Notes: generated by a model not told the origin, from the letters alone. Shown: positions 1-8,151, counted from the stretch's first letter. The stretch: 64,000 nucleotides of DNA from Sphingomonas citri (GCF_019429485.1 NZ_JAHXZN010000001.1:124001-188000); one strand, 5' to 3'. Translations and numbers: made by a program.

Positions 1-1
1 C

Positions 2-1213
2 TGGGACGAGCTGTGGCGCCGCAGCACGCGAGACGTCGGCGTCACGCCGTTCCTCGACTTCGACGGTCGGGCGAATTTTGGCCACTGGATCGCGGGGCTC
101 GCGATCGACCCGTTTGATCCGGCGCACGCCGCCTATGTCACCGGCGCGACCGTCTACGCCACCGACGACTTCTCGCGTCCGGGCACGATGCGCTGGAGGC
201 CCTGGACGCGCGGGATCGAGCAGACCGCGATCATCACGCTGGTGAGCCCGACCGGCGGCGCGCCGCTGGTGTCGGGCTTCGGCGATCTCGGCGGCTTCCG
301 CCACGCCGACCTCACGCGCTCGCCCGCGCACGTCCACCGCACGCCGTTCCTCACCAACACCAACTCGCTCGACTATGCCGGCGCGGCGCCGCTGGTGCTG
401 GTCCGCAGCGGCAACACGCACAAGCCGGTGGTGCCCGACACCTCGCTCGCCTGGTCGCAGGACGGTGGCGAAGTTTGGGCGCCGCTTCGCCTGCCCGCGA
501 GCGAGACGATCCCGCGCGCTGACGGCACGCCCGCGCGGGCGCAGACCGGCAGCGCCGCGATCACCGTCTCGGCGGACGGCGCCACCTTCCTGGTCGAGAG
601 CGACCGCCCGCTGCTCACCCGCGATCGCGGCGCGACGTGGCGCGCGGTCGCCGGCCTGCCCGTCGGCGCGCGCGTGACGGCGGACAAGGTGGACCCGATG
701 CGCTTCTACGCGGTCGACGCCGGGCGTGGCCGCCTTCTCCGCAGTGACGACGGTGGTGCCAGCTTCGCGCCCGCCGCGGGGCAGGGGCTGCCGGCCGACC
801 TGTCGGGTGCACGCGCGGTGGGACGCGAGGCGGCCAACCCGCTGGTGGCGGTGCCGGGGCGGGCTGGCGCTTTGTGGCTGCTCGCTGCGGGCACGCTCTA
901 TCACTCGGAGGACGCGGGCGAGCATTGGACGCGCGCGGACGGGGCGGCCCGGATCGACCGCTACGGCCTCGGCAAGGCGGCGCCCGGCAGCATCTGGCCG
1001 GCCCTCTACGCGATCGCGACGGTGGACGGCACGCGAGGGATCTACCGATCGACCGACGGTGGCGCGCGCTGGATCCAGATCAACGACGCGGCGCACCGCT
1101 GGGGACTGCGGCTGCGCGTGATCAGCGGCGACCCGCGGCGCTACGGCCGTGTCTATGTCGGCACCGATGGCCGCGGCATCATGTACGGCGATCCGAAGGG
1201 GGAGGGTGAATGA
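2..1213 (+). CDS. GH74-like xyloglucanase, C-terminal part (5' end outside window)
   Basis: The frame is open from the first base, so this is the C-terminal ~403 residues of a longer gene. The protein has beta-propeller repeats of the BNR/sialidase type, for example SDDGGASF, SEDAGEHWTRAD and STDGGARWIQI. The segment GIEQTAIITLVSP followed by VSGFGDLGGFRH is characteristic of GH74 xyloglucanases and falls where family members carry an important Asp. GH74 enzymes cut the beta-1,4-glucan backbone of xyloglucan, usually outside the cytoplasm; the signal peptide would lie upstream of the window. Its stop overlaps the start of the next glycosidase by 4 nt (ATGA), so the two genes are translationally coupled. 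Family assignment is good; exact specificity (endo or reducing-end exo) is not readable here. Confidence 0.82.
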   Translation, partial: WDELWRRSTRDVGVTPFLDFDGRANFGHWIAGLAIDPFDPAHAAYVTGATVYATDDFSRPGTMRWRPWTRGIEQTAIITLVSPTGGAPLVSGFGDLGGFRHADLTRSPAHVHRTPFLTNTNSLDYAGAAPLVLVRSGNTHKPVVPDTSLAWSQDGGEVWAPLRLPASETIPRADGTPARAQTGSAAITVSADGATFLVESDRPLLTRDRGATWRAVAGLPVGARVTADKVDPMRFYAVDAGRGRLLRSDDGGASFAPAAGQGLPADLSGARAVGREAANPLVAVPGRAGALWLLAAGTLYHSEDAGEHWTRADGAARIDRYGLGKAAPGSIWPALYAIATVDGTRGIYRSTDGGARWIQINDAAHRWGLRLRVISGDPRRYGRVYVGTDGRGIMYGDPKGEGE

Positions 1214-2838
1214 TCACGTTGTTGGGACGAGCCGCAGTGCTCGCGGCGGCGGCAGCGGCCGCGCTGGCGGCGGCGGGCGCGGGCGCGCAGGGCGCCGCGC
1301 CGCTGCCGCGGCTGGTGAGCCAAAGCGGGCGCCACGCGCTGCTGGTCGACGGGGCGCCGTTCCTGATGCTGGGCGCGCAGGTCAACAATTCGAGCAACTA
1401 TGCCGCGGCGCTGCCCGAGGTGTGGCCGGTTCTCGACCGCATCCACGCCAACACGATCGAGATCCCGATCGCCTGGCAGCAGGTCGAGCCGCGCGAAGGG
1501 CAGTTCGACCTCTCCTTCCTCCAGACGCTGCTCGATCAGGCGCGCGCGCACGACAAGCGCGTGGTGCTGCTGTGGTTCGGCACGTGGAAGAACACCAGCC
1601 CGGGCTACACGCCCGACTGGGTCAAGCTCGACAACCGCCGCTTCCCGCGCATGAAGACGCGCGACGGCAAGGATCACGGCGTGCTCACCCCGCTGTCGCA
1701 GGCGACGCTGGCGGCGGATCGGCGCGCCTTCGTCAAGGTGATGGAATATCTCCGCGACCACGACCAGCAGCACACGGTCGTGATGGTCCAGCCGGAGAAT
1801 GAGACGGGCAGCTATCGCAACCCGCGCGACTATGGCGCGGAGGGCAACCGCTTGTTCGCGCAGCCTATCCCGGCCGTGCTGGCGAAGCGCACCGGCAAGC
1901 GCGGCACCTGGGCGCAGGCGTTCGGCGCGCAGGCCGACCGCGCCTTCAACACCTGGTACGTCGCCTCCTACGTCAACGCCATCGCCGAGGCGGGGAAGAA
2001 GGCCAAGCCGCTGCCGATGTACGTCAACGCGGCGCTCGCCGGGCCGTCGAACGTGCCCGATCCCGACGGCGTCGCCAGCGGGGGGCCGCAGCAGGACGTG
2101 CTCGACATCTGGAAGGCAGCGGCACCTTCGATCGATTTCGCCGCGCCCGACATCTACGATCGCAAGAGCGCCAACGTGATCCAGTATCTCGACAAATACG
2201 CGCGCCCCGACAATGCGCTGATGGTACCGGAGATCGGCAACGCGCGCGAGTTCGCGCGATTCTTCTACGCCGCGCTGGGCCGCGGGGCGATCGGCTATGC
2301 CCCGTTCGGCATGGATGCGACGGGATATTTCAACTTCCCGCTGGGCGCCAAGTCGCTCGACCCGGCGACGCTCGACGCCATCGCTCTGCCCTATGCCACG
2401 CTCGCGCCGATCGCGCGCGACTGGGCACGGATCGCGGCCTCGCGCCCTACCTGGGGTGCGGCCAAGCCCGACGACGGCGCCGCTGTCTCCACGACGCTCG
2501 GCGCGTGGAAGATCGCGGCGACCTGGGGCGAGTGGCAGTTCGGCATGCGCGAGTGGACCTGGCTCAAGGCCGACCCGGCGCCTTGGGCGAACGAGCCGGT
2601 CGGCGGCGTCGCGGTGGCGCAGCTCTCCGACGACGAGTTCCTGCTGGTGGGCGACCACGCGCGCGTCACCTTCTCCGCCGCGAGCGGCGAGGGAATGGTG
2701 GTGCGAGTAGAGGAGGGCGGCTTCAAGGCCGGCAAATGGGTCATGTCGCGCGTGTGGAACGGCGACCAGACCGATTACGGCATCAACCTGGTCGATCGCC
2801 CGCAGGTGCTGAAGGTGAAGATGGGGCGCTATCGCTGA
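1210..2838 (+). CDS. GH35-type beta-galactosidase-like protein (DUF5597 class)
   Basis: This is a 542-residue exported protein with an Ala-rich signal peptide ending near residue 25 (AGAGAQG). A TIM-barrel glycosidase domain follows; VQPENETGSY places a probable acid/base Glu at residue 198, and LMVPEIGNA places a probable nucleophile Glu at 341. The C-terminal ~130 residues look like the beta-sandwich domain found with DUF5597. Such proteins are annotated as GH35 beta-galactosidases in Caulobacter and Sphingomonas. It overlaps the GH74-like gene by 4 nt, and removal of beta-galactose from xyloglucan side chains fits that partner. The xyloglucan link is inference. A short hairpin repeat (2892-2919) lies just downstream and may end the transcript. 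Confidence 0.82.
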   Translation: MITLLGRAAVLAAAAAAALAAAGAGAQGAAPLPRLVSQSGRHALLVDGAPFLMLGAQVNNSSNYAAALPEVWPVLDRIHANTIEIPIAWQQVEPREGQFDLSFLQTLLDQARAHDKRVVLLWFGTWKNTSPGYTPDWVKLDNRRFPRMKTRDGKDHGVLTPLSQATLAADRRAFVKVMEYLRDHDQQHTVVMVQPENETGSYRNPRDYGAEGNRLFAQPIPAVLAKRTGKRGTWAQAFGAQADRAFNTWYVASYVNAIAEAGKKAKPLPMYVNAALAGPSNVPDPDGVASGGPQQDVLDIWKAAAPSIDFAAPDIYDRKSANVIQYLDKYARPDNALMVPEIGNAREFARFFYAALGRGAIGYAPFGMDATGYFNFPLGAKSLDPATLDAIALPYATLAPIARDWARIAASRPTWGAAKPDDGAAVSTTLGAWKIAATWGEWQFGMREWTWLKADPAPWANEPVGGVAVAQLSDDEFLLVGDHARVTFSAASGEGMVVRVEEGGFKAGKWVMSRVWNGDQTDYGINLVDRPQVLKVKMGRYR

Positions 2839-2891
2839 GCGGGGAGCCGCGGGTGTCCTGCGGTGCGGGCGCGACCTTCGTTTCGACGCCC

Positions 2892-2919
2892 CGTCACCCC
2901 GAACAAGTCCGGGGTGACG
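2892..2919. repeat. short palindromic repeat / possible terminator hairpin
   Basis: Two perfect 10-bp arms, CGTCACCCCG and CGGGGTGACG, enclose an 8-nt loop (AACAAGTC). It resembles one half of the longer family A repeats found at 4479, 25159 and 37104. It sits 53 nt after the GH35-type gene, so it could also terminate transcription. The rest of 2920-3050 is GC-rich with short direct repeats (two copies of GGGACGAGCCG) and no gene. Confidence 0.6.
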
Positions 2920-3050
2920 AAGAAGGTGAGGCTGCGGCAAAGGTGCCGTTCCGCTCGCGCCGGGTGCCGGGTGCCGGGACGAGCCGTCCCGAGCCGCGCC
3001 GCGACGGGACGAGCCGAGCGCCGCCGACCTAGACGCGGCGTTGCAGGCGC

Positions 3051-3074
3051 ATTACATACCGCGCGTTATGGAAT
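3051..3074. promoter_or_regulatory. imperfect 24-bp palindrome over the tetR start codon (probable operator)
   Basis: The half ATTACATACCGC (3051-3062) matches the reverse complement of GCGTTATGGAAT (3063-3074) at 10 of 12 positions. The palindrome covers the ATG of the TetR gene at 3068. The inner half-site TACCGC has the same spacing from the dyad centre as the TACC half-sites at 3707-3718 and 3747-3770. Autoregulation by the encoded TetR protein is the natural reading, but it is inferred. Confidence 0.5.
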
Positions 3075-3685
3075 CCACTGCCACCGCCTGTGCCGCCGTC
3101 AAGGGCCGTCCGCGCGAGTTCTGCACCGAGCAGGCGCTCGCCGCCGCGCTCGGCGTCTTCTGGACCAAGGGCTATGAGGGCGCGTCGATGGCGGACCTCA
3201 CCTCGGCGATGGGGATCACCAAGCCCAGCCTCTACGCCGCCTTCGGCAACAAGGAAGCGTTGTTCCACAAGGCGCTCGACCTCTACGAGGCGGAGAAGCT
3301 CGCCTACACGCGCGAGGCGCTCAACCAGCCGACCGCGCGCGCCGTGGCCGAGCATTTCATGCGCGGCGCGATCGAGGCGCAGTGCAACAGCGGCGGTCCC
3401 AAGGGCTGCATGGGCGTGATCCACGCCACCGCCTGCGGCGACGAGCAACAGTCGATCAAGGACGACGTGATCGCGCGTCGTGCGTCGTCGCAGAAGGCGC
3501 TGGTCGAGCGGTTCGAGCAGGCGCAACAGGCCGGCGAGTTTCCCGCGCACATCACGCCCCAGGCACTCTGCCAGTATCTCTACGCGATCCTGCAGGGGAT
3601 GGCGGTGCAGGCCGGTTCGGGCGCCACCCGCACCGAGCTCGAGCAGGTGGTCGACACCAGTCTCGCGATGTGGCCGACACGCTGA
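3068..3685 (+). CDS. TetR-family transcriptional regulator
   Basis: This 205-residue protein has an N-terminal TetR helix-turn-helix (GRPREFCTEQALAAALGVFW, then ASMADLTSAMGITKPSLYAAF, roughly residues 15-60). Its longer ligand-binding domain contains a Cys-bearing segment CNSGGPKGCMG. TetR proteins are dimeric repressors released by small ligands; the ligand here is unknown. I chose ATG 3068 because the only upstream in-frame start is a TTG at 3041 and homologues begin close to the GRPREF segment. There is no Shine-Dalgarno sequence before 3068, and an imperfect operator-like palindrome covers the start codon, so the mRNA may be leaderless. The downstream gap (3686-3969) holds two more palindromes of the same type. 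Confidence 0.88.
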   Translation: MESTATACAAVKGRPREFCTEQALAAALGVFWTKGYEGASMADLTSAMGITKPSLYAAFGNKEALFHKALDLYEAEKLAYTREALNQPTARAVAEHFMRGAIEAQCNSGGPKGCMGVIHATACGDEQQSIKDDVIARRASSQKALVERFEQAQQAGEFPAHITPQALCQYLYAILQGMAVQAGSGATRTELEQVVDTSLAMWPTR

Positions 3686-3706
3686 GCCGCTGGTAAGAAA
3701 AAACGC

Positions 3707-3718
3707 TACCGACCGGTA
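3707..3718. promoter_or_regulatory. TetR-type palindrome upstream of a promoter
   Basis: TACCGACCGGTA is a perfect 5-bp inverted repeat with a 2-bp centre. TACC-N4-GGTA geometry is common in TetR-family operators. It sits 9 bp upstream of the -35 box at 3728, suitable for a second repressor dimer. Confidence 0.5.
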
Positions 3719-3727
3719 CATAAAGCG

Positions 3728-3756
3728 TTGACGTCGTCCCGCGGGCTTTCTATACC
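3728..3756 (+). promoter_or_regulatory. predicted sigma70 promoter (TTGACG - 17 bp - TATACC)
   Basis: The -35 box TTGACG (3728-3733) and -10 box TATACC (3751-3756) are separated by exactly 17 bp. The -10 box lies inside the palindrome at 3747-3770, a standard arrangement for repression. The start point would be near 3763. The only frames downstream are an 11-codon frame at 3815 and the unknown gene at 3970. Confidence 0.5.
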
Positions 3757-3770
3757 ACACAGTATAGAAA
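3747..3770. promoter_or_regulatory. perfect 9-bp inverted repeat overlapping the -10 box (probable operator)
   Basis: TTTCTATAC (3747-3755) and GTATAGAAA (3762-3770) are perfect arms around CACACA. The left half is similar to the left half of the palindrome over the tetR start codon (8 of 12 positions). Overlap with the -10 box makes it the most likely main operator of this regulator. Confidence 0.6.
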
Positions 3771-3814
3771 CGGCGGTGACGCTCCGGCGACACCTTCACC
3801 GGAGGGACGCCGCG

Positions 3815-3850
3815 ATGGCACGACCGCTCACCCACGATCCAGCGACCTGA
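3815..3850 (+). other. 11-codon reading frame with strong ribosome binding site (leader peptide or gene remnant)
   Basis: GGAGGG (3801-3806) lies 8 nt before ATG 3815. The frame encodes MARPLTHDPAT and stops at 3850. It follows the TetR-type promoter and operators directly. It may be a leader peptide, or the remaining 5' end of a deleted TetR target gene. Nothing else in the sequence decides between these. Confidence 0.35.
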
Positions 3851-3969
3851 TCGCCGGCGCGGCGGCGCGTCCACCGCGTGGCACCCTCGCTCTAGACTGA
3901 CACGGCGCTCTCGCCCCGGTTCTCCGGCGGGTGGCGTGCGCCCCGCATACTCCGAAGGGGAGAGACGAC

Positions 3970-4395
3970 ATGGCCTTCATCGATTTCACGTCCGCCATCG
4001 GCGGTGCCGCCGCGCTCACCGCCGAGCGCCACATCGCGTCGAACTCCGTCGCACCGATGGCCGAGCCCGAGGTCGCCGCCGATCGCGCCGCGCTCAGCGC
4101 GCTGGAGTGGCTGGTGGTCTCGCTCGCCCGGCGCGACCGGCTCTCGTCGCTGCGCGAGCCCGGGCGGATCGCGGTGGCAATGGGCGTGCTGTTCGGCAAG
4201 CAGCCCAACCCGCGGCTGGCCGATCCGAAGCTCGAGGCGCTGCGCCGGCTCGCGGTGCACGCGTGGCACCAAGGTTTCGCGGTGCCGGTGAGCGCGGTGA
4301 AAAACTTCCTCGCCGCCGGCTACACCAACGACCATTACGAGCTGCTGCTCGCGAGCATCAGCAGCGCGCGGCTGCGCCGGCCCGAGCGCCGCTGA
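3970..4395 (+). CDS. conserved hypothetical protein, 141 residues
   Basis: I do not recognise this family. ATG 3970 was chosen because AGGGGAGAG lies just upstream, whereas the in-frame start at 3931 has no such site. The protein appears cytoplasmic, Ala/Arg-rich and mostly helical, with no signal peptide or membrane segment. A central stretch reads EWLVVSLARRDRLSSLREPG, and there is an aromatic C-terminal part (AGYTNDHYELLLAS). It is the first full-length gene downstream of the TetR-type promoter at 3728, with a leader of about 200 nt, so it may be the TetR target. Codon use matches its neighbours and I see no sign of recent transfer. Confidence 0.6.
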   Translation: MAFIDFTSAIGGAAALTAERHIASNSVAPMAEPEVAADRAALSALEWLVVSLARRDRLSSLREPGRIAVAMGVLFGKQPNPRLADPKLEALRRLAVHAWHQGFAVPVSAVKNFLAAGYTNDHYELLLASISSARLRRPERR

Positions 4396-4478
4396 GCGAC
4401 TGTGTGGTAGTGAGGGCGGGCTAGCGGGAGCCGCCTAGCCGTCGACCCGACGCGTTCAGCGTCATCGCTCCCTTCCGC

Positions 4479-4576
4479 CGTCATCCCGGCCTTGAGCCAG
4501 GATCCATGGCGCCGCGTCCCCAGCCCGCCGCAGGCACTCGCGGACAGATGGATCCCGGGTCGGGTCCAGGATGACG
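4479..4576. repeat. dispersed palindromic repeat, family A copy
   Basis: The element begins CGTCATCCCGGCCTTGAGCC and ends GGGTCGGGTCCAGGATGACG, with inner GATCCATGG/ATGGATCC arms and a variable middle. The whole ~98 bp can fold as one long imperfect hairpin. It fills the gap between the convergent unknown gene and the GH92 gene. Confidence 0.7.
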
Positions 4577-4591
4577 AGGGGGCTGTGTCCC

Positions 4592-6982
4592 TCAGCGCGT
4601 CGTCGAGAACGGCCGCGCCGCGCGCGCCGCGCCCCAGGCCTTGTTGGGCCGCGCCGTCATGGTGAAGCGCAATTCGCCGCCGGCGCGCAGTTCGCCGTCC
4701 TCGATCCAGCTGCGCGTCAGCGGCTTGCCGTTGAGCGCCACCGCGCCGACGTAGCGGTTCGCGTCCGACAGGCCGTCCGCGACCACCGTGAAGCTTTTGC
4801 CGTCGGGCAGCCGCAGCGTCGCGCGCGAGACGAACGGGCGACCGATCACATATTGGTTGCTGCCCGGCGCGACGGGGTAGAAGCCGAGCGCGGTGAACAC
4901 CAGCCAGGCCGACATCTGGCCGAGATCGTCGTTGCCGCTCAGGCCCTCGGGGCTCGCGTGATATTGGGTGTCGACGATCTGCTTGAGCCGCTCCTGCGTC
5001 CGCCATGGCGCGCCGGCATAATTGTAGAGATAGGCGACGTGGTGGCTGGGCTCGTTGCCATGAATGTACTGCCCGATCAGGCCGGCGATATCCTCGGCAT
5101 GGCTGTAGTCGAGCTTGGAATTGTCATAGTCGAACATCGCGTCGAGCTTGGCGATGGCCTTACGGTCGCCGCCCAGCAGCCGGAACAGGCCGGCCTGGTC
5201 CTGCGGCATGAACCAGCTGTACTGCCACGCATTGCCCTCGGTGTAATCGGAGCCGTAGTTGATCGCGGTCGGGTCGAATGGCGTACGATAGCTGCCGTCG
5301 CTCTTGCGCGCGCGCAGCCAGCCGGTCCTGATGTCGAAGCTGTTGCGCCAGTTGGTCGCGCGGCGCTCGAAGCGCTGTGCCACGTCGGCGCGGCCCAAGG
5401 CGCGCGCCATCCGCGCGATCGTCCAGTCGTCATAGGCATATTCGACCGTCTTCGACGCCGCCTCGGGTTCGCGGTCGATCGGCACATAGCCGAGCTTCAA
5501 ATAGTCGCCGAGCCCGCCGTACGGGGCATAGTCCGCGCTGGTGACCATGGCGTCGAGCGCGGCGTTCGCGTCGAAGCCGCGGAAGCCCTTCAGATAGGCG
5601 TCGGCGATCACCGGCACGGCGTGATAGCCGATCATCGTCCAGGTCTCGCGCCCGGCGAACTGCCAGACTGGCAGGATGCCGTGCGGGCTGTAGCGCTGGC
5701 TGTCGACCAGCGAGCGCACCACGTCGTTCGTGGTCTGCGCCGGCTGCACCAGCGTCAGCAGCGGGTGCTCGGCGCGGAACGTATCCCACAGCGAGAAGGT
5801 CGAGCGGAAGGTATAGCCCTCGGCTTGGTGGACCTGGTCGTCGGGGCCGCGGTAGCGTCCGTCGGCGTCGCTCCACACGCTCGGCGCGATCAGGCTGTGG
5901 TAGAGCGCGGTGGCGACGATCGTCCGGGTCGGCGCGGGCGCCTCCAGCTCGACCGCGCCGAGCGCCGCGTCCCAGGCGGCGCGGGTGCGCGCCTGCACCG
6001 CGTCGAAGGCGCCCGGCTCCGCGTCGAGGTTGGCAACGGCGCCCGCCTCGTCCACCCCCGACAGCGCGACTCGGACCTCGAGCGGGCGGTCGAGCGCGCC
6101 GAAGTCGAGCCGCGCCTCGAGCTGCTTGCCGAGCTTCTCGGCCAGCGCGTCGCTGCCGCGGCCGGGCGCCTGGAAGCCTTTGTAGGTGATGTCGGTGTCG
6201 CGATCGACCAGTGCATGGCCCGTCAGCGGCGCCGAGAAACGCATCGCGAAGAACAGCTTGCGCCCGGGTGCCCAGCCGCGCGTCTCGCGAAAGCCGGTCA
6301 GCGTGCCGTCGCTGCGCAGGTGGAGCCCCGACCACAGCACCTTACCCGGGTAATTGTAAAGCGAGCGGCGCAGGTCGAGCACGAGGTGCGCCGCCGTGCC
6401 TGACGGGAAGGTATACCGGTGCACGCCCACGCGCGTGCCCGCGGTCAGCTCGGCGCGCACCTGCGACGCGTCGAGCGTCACCGCATAATAGCCCGGGCGT
6501 GCCACCTCGCTGGCATGGTCGAAGCGCGAGCGGTAGCCCGGTGCCGCGGGCGTGCCCGGGTCCATCGCCACGGCGTCGCCGCTGACCGGCATCACCAGCA
6601 CGTCGCCGAGGTCGGAATGGCCCGCGCCCGAGAAGTGGGTGTGGCTGAAGCCCTCGATCGTCGGGTCGTCGTGGCGATAGCCCGCGGCGTGCGCGTAGCA
6701 TTCGCGAATGACGCAGCTGGTGTCGGTGTCGGGCGACAGCTGCACCATGCCGAAAGGTGCGACCGCGCCGGGAAAGGTGTGGCCTTCGCCGCCGGTGCCG
6801 ATGAACGGGTCGACCGCGTCGATCGTGCGCGCGCGATCGGTGACGGGCACGGGCGGCGCCACCGCTGCCGCGGAAGCGGGGCGCTGCTGCCCCAGCGCGG
6901 GAGCGCCGAGCAGCGCGAGCGCGGCGCTGCCGGCGGCGAGACGGTGGCGGGCGGCGGGGCGGGGGTGCGCGGCGCGGCTCAC
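4592..6982 (-). CDS. GH92 exo-alpha-mannosidase (copy a)
   Basis: This 796-residue secreted protein has a signal peptide (basic start, then LAAGSAALALLGAPALG, cleavage near residue 32). GH92 landmarks run in order: GTGGEGHTFPG (substrate pocket), YTEGNAWQ with Glu582 in the position expected for the catalytic acid, HGNEPSHHVAYLY, and NDDLGQMSAW (Asp residues for the base and calcium site). GH92 enzymes are calcium-dependent, inverting exo-alpha-mannosidases. I chose GTG 6982 because it overlaps the kinase stop in GTGA and gives a good signal peptide; the frame is open further upstream only as a shadow of the kinase. The HE pair typical of alpha-1,2 specificity is absent, so alpha-1,3 or other linkages are likelier. 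Confidence 0.93.
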   Translation of the reverse strand: MSRAAHPRPAARHRLAAGSAALALLGAPALGQQRPASAAAVAPPVPVTDRARTIDAVDPFIGTGGEGHTFPGAVAPFGMVQLSPDTDTSCVIRECYAHAAGYRHDDPTIEGFSHTHFSGAGHSDLGDVLVMPVSGDAVAMDPGTPAAPGYRSRFDHASEVARPGYYAVTLDASQVRAELTAGTRVGVHRYTFPSGTAAHLVLDLRRSLYNYPGKVLWSGLHLRSDGTLTGFRETRGWAPGRKLFFAMRFSAPLTGHALVDRDTDITYKGFQAPGRGSDALAEKLGKQLEARLDFGALDRPLEVRVALSGVDEAGAVANLDAEPGAFDAVQARTRAAWDAALGAVELEAPAPTRTIVATALYHSLIAPSVWSDADGRYRGPDDQVHQAEGYTFRSTFSLWDTFRAEHPLLTLVQPAQTTNDVVRSLVDSQRYSPHGILPVWQFAGRETWTMIGYHAVPVIADAYLKGFRGFDANAALDAMVTSADYAPYGGLGDYLKLGYVPIDREPEAASKTVEYAYDDWTIARMARALGRADVAQRFERRATNWRNSFDIRTGWLRARKSDGSYRTPFDPTAINYGSDYTEGNAWQYSWFMPQDQAGLFRLLGGDRKAIAKLDAMFDYDNSKLDYSHAEDIAGLIGQYIHGNEPSHHVAYLYNYAGAPWRTQERLKQIVDTQYHASPEGLSGNDDLGQMSAWLVFTALGFYPVAPGSNQYVIGRPFVSRATLRLPDGKSFTVVADGLSDANRYVGAVALNGKPLTRSWIEDGELRAGGELRFTMTARPNKAWGAARAARPFSTTR

Positions 6983-7932
6983 AGCATCGCCTCCGCCTCG
7001 ATCCGCGCGGCGACGTCGGCCGCTTCCTCCAGCGCGTCGGCCGCGAGCGCGATCGCGCCGAGCGGACCGGCGCGGTCGCCGAGCGCGGGCGGGACAATGT
7101 AACCGTCCTCGGGCAGCTCCATATAGCCCGCCAGGCTGGCCTCGAGCCGCGCCGCGATCCGCGGCAGCAGGTGCGGCTGCTTGACCGGCATGCCGCCCCC
7201 GATCGCGATCCGCAGCGGTCCGGTGCTGCCCACCAGCGCGTGGCACATCGCCGCGAGCACGTCGACGATCGGCTCCCAGACGGGGTCGTCGGGTCCGACC
7301 GTCGTGACGTCGCGGTCGCCGAGCCGCAGCCGCAGCGCGCTGCCGGAGGCGAGCCCCTCGACGCAGTCGTCGTGGTAGCGGCAGGCACTGGGCGCGTCGT
7401 CGCCGCGCGCACGGGGGACACGGATATGGCCGATCTCGCTGTGGCCGAGCCCGCGCGTCGGCCGGCCGTGCACCACCAGGCCGACGCCGACGCCGGTGCC
7501 GACGGTGACATAGGCGAAATCGTCGAGCCCGCGGCCCGCGCCCCACCGCATCTCGGCGAGCGCCGCGCCGTTGACGTCGGTGTCGAACCCGGTCGGCAGA
7601 CCTAGCGGCGCGGCGACGGTGCCGAGCACGTCGGCGTCGCGCCAGCCCGGCTTGTTGGTCGCGAGGACATGGCCGTACCGCGGCGAGGCGCGGTCGAGGC
7701 ACACCGGCCCGAAGGAGGCGATGCCGACCGCGGCGAGCCCGTGGCGCTCGCGCCAGCCCGCCAGCACCGCGGCGAGCGCGGGCAGCGTCTCGTCCGGGGC
7801 GAGTGTCGGCAATGTCATTTGGTCGAGGATCGCGTCGGGCGAATGCGCCAGCGTCGCGACGCACTTGGTGCCGCCCAGCTCGACCCCAGCGAGTGGCGCG
7901 CGCGCCGCCGGCCCGTCCGCCTGATATCGCAT
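6979..7932 (-). CDS. ROK-family sugar kinase (fructokinase/mannokinase type)
   Basis: This 317-residue cytoplasmic kinase shows the ROK phosphate-binding start GVELGGTK, a DTDVNGAALAE segment carrying the catalytic Asp (about residue 119), TVGTGVGVG, and a zinc-binding signature of one His and Cys-x2-His-x2-Cys (GHI...CRYHDDCVEGLASG, residues ~169-190). That signature is typical of bacterial fructokinases and mannokinases. ATP-dependent phosphorylation of mannose or fructose would feed hexose released by the mannosidases into glycolysis. I chose ATG 7932 because GGGGGAGAGGG lies just upstream. It is co-transcribed with the GH92 gene (4-nt overlap) and divergent from the ROK repressor. The exact sugar cannot be read from sequence. 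Confidence 0.88.
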   Translation of the reverse strand: MRYQADGPAARAPLAGVELGGTKCVATLAHSPDAILDQMTLPTLAPDETLPALAAVLAGWRERHGLAAVGIASFGPVCLDRASPRYGHVLATNKPGWRDADVLGTVAAPLGLPTGFDTDVNGAALAEMRWGAGRGLDDFAYVTVGTGVGVGLVVHGRPTRGLGHSEIGHIRVPRARGDDAPSACRYHDDCVEGLASGSALRLRLGDRDVTTVGPDDPVWEPIVDVLAAMCHALVGSTGPLRIAIGGGMPVKQPHLLPRIAARLEASLAGYMELPEDGYIVPPALGDRAGPLGAIALAADALEEAADVAARIEAEAML

Positions 7933-7993
7933 CGCCCTCTCCCCCGCCTCTTTCACCGTCGCGCGTGAAGGTCGCGCGTTGATCCTGAACAAA

Positions 7994-8008
7994 GGTGTTT
8001 AGAACACC
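7994..8008. promoter_or_regulatory. palindrome in the divergent kinase / ROK-repressor promoter region
   Basis: GGTGTT-TAG-AACACC is a perfect 6-bp inverted repeat in an unusually AT-rich stretch (7988-8030) between the kinase and the divergently transcribed ROK regulator. It is a reasonable operator candidate for that regulator. AACACC recurs upstream of the TonB-dependent receptor at 9351-9356. Confidence 0.4.
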
Positions 8009-8151
8009 AAATTGCATAATTCAAATTCGTCGTGGCGGTTGTTCTTGCTTGCGGTGCTGGGCGAAAGGCGCTGGAACGGGAGCGATAACAATCCAGGGGA
8101 CGACAGGATGCGACGATCGGCGGCGGGGCGGGCGACGACGGGGCAGGTGGC

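Noticed and set aside
4592-8017. A single 1141-codon open frame spanning GH92 copy a and the ROK kinase region.
   Set aside because: Its N-terminal third is the wrong-frame shadow of the kinase gene. The real GH92 starts at GTG 6982 with a signal peptide.
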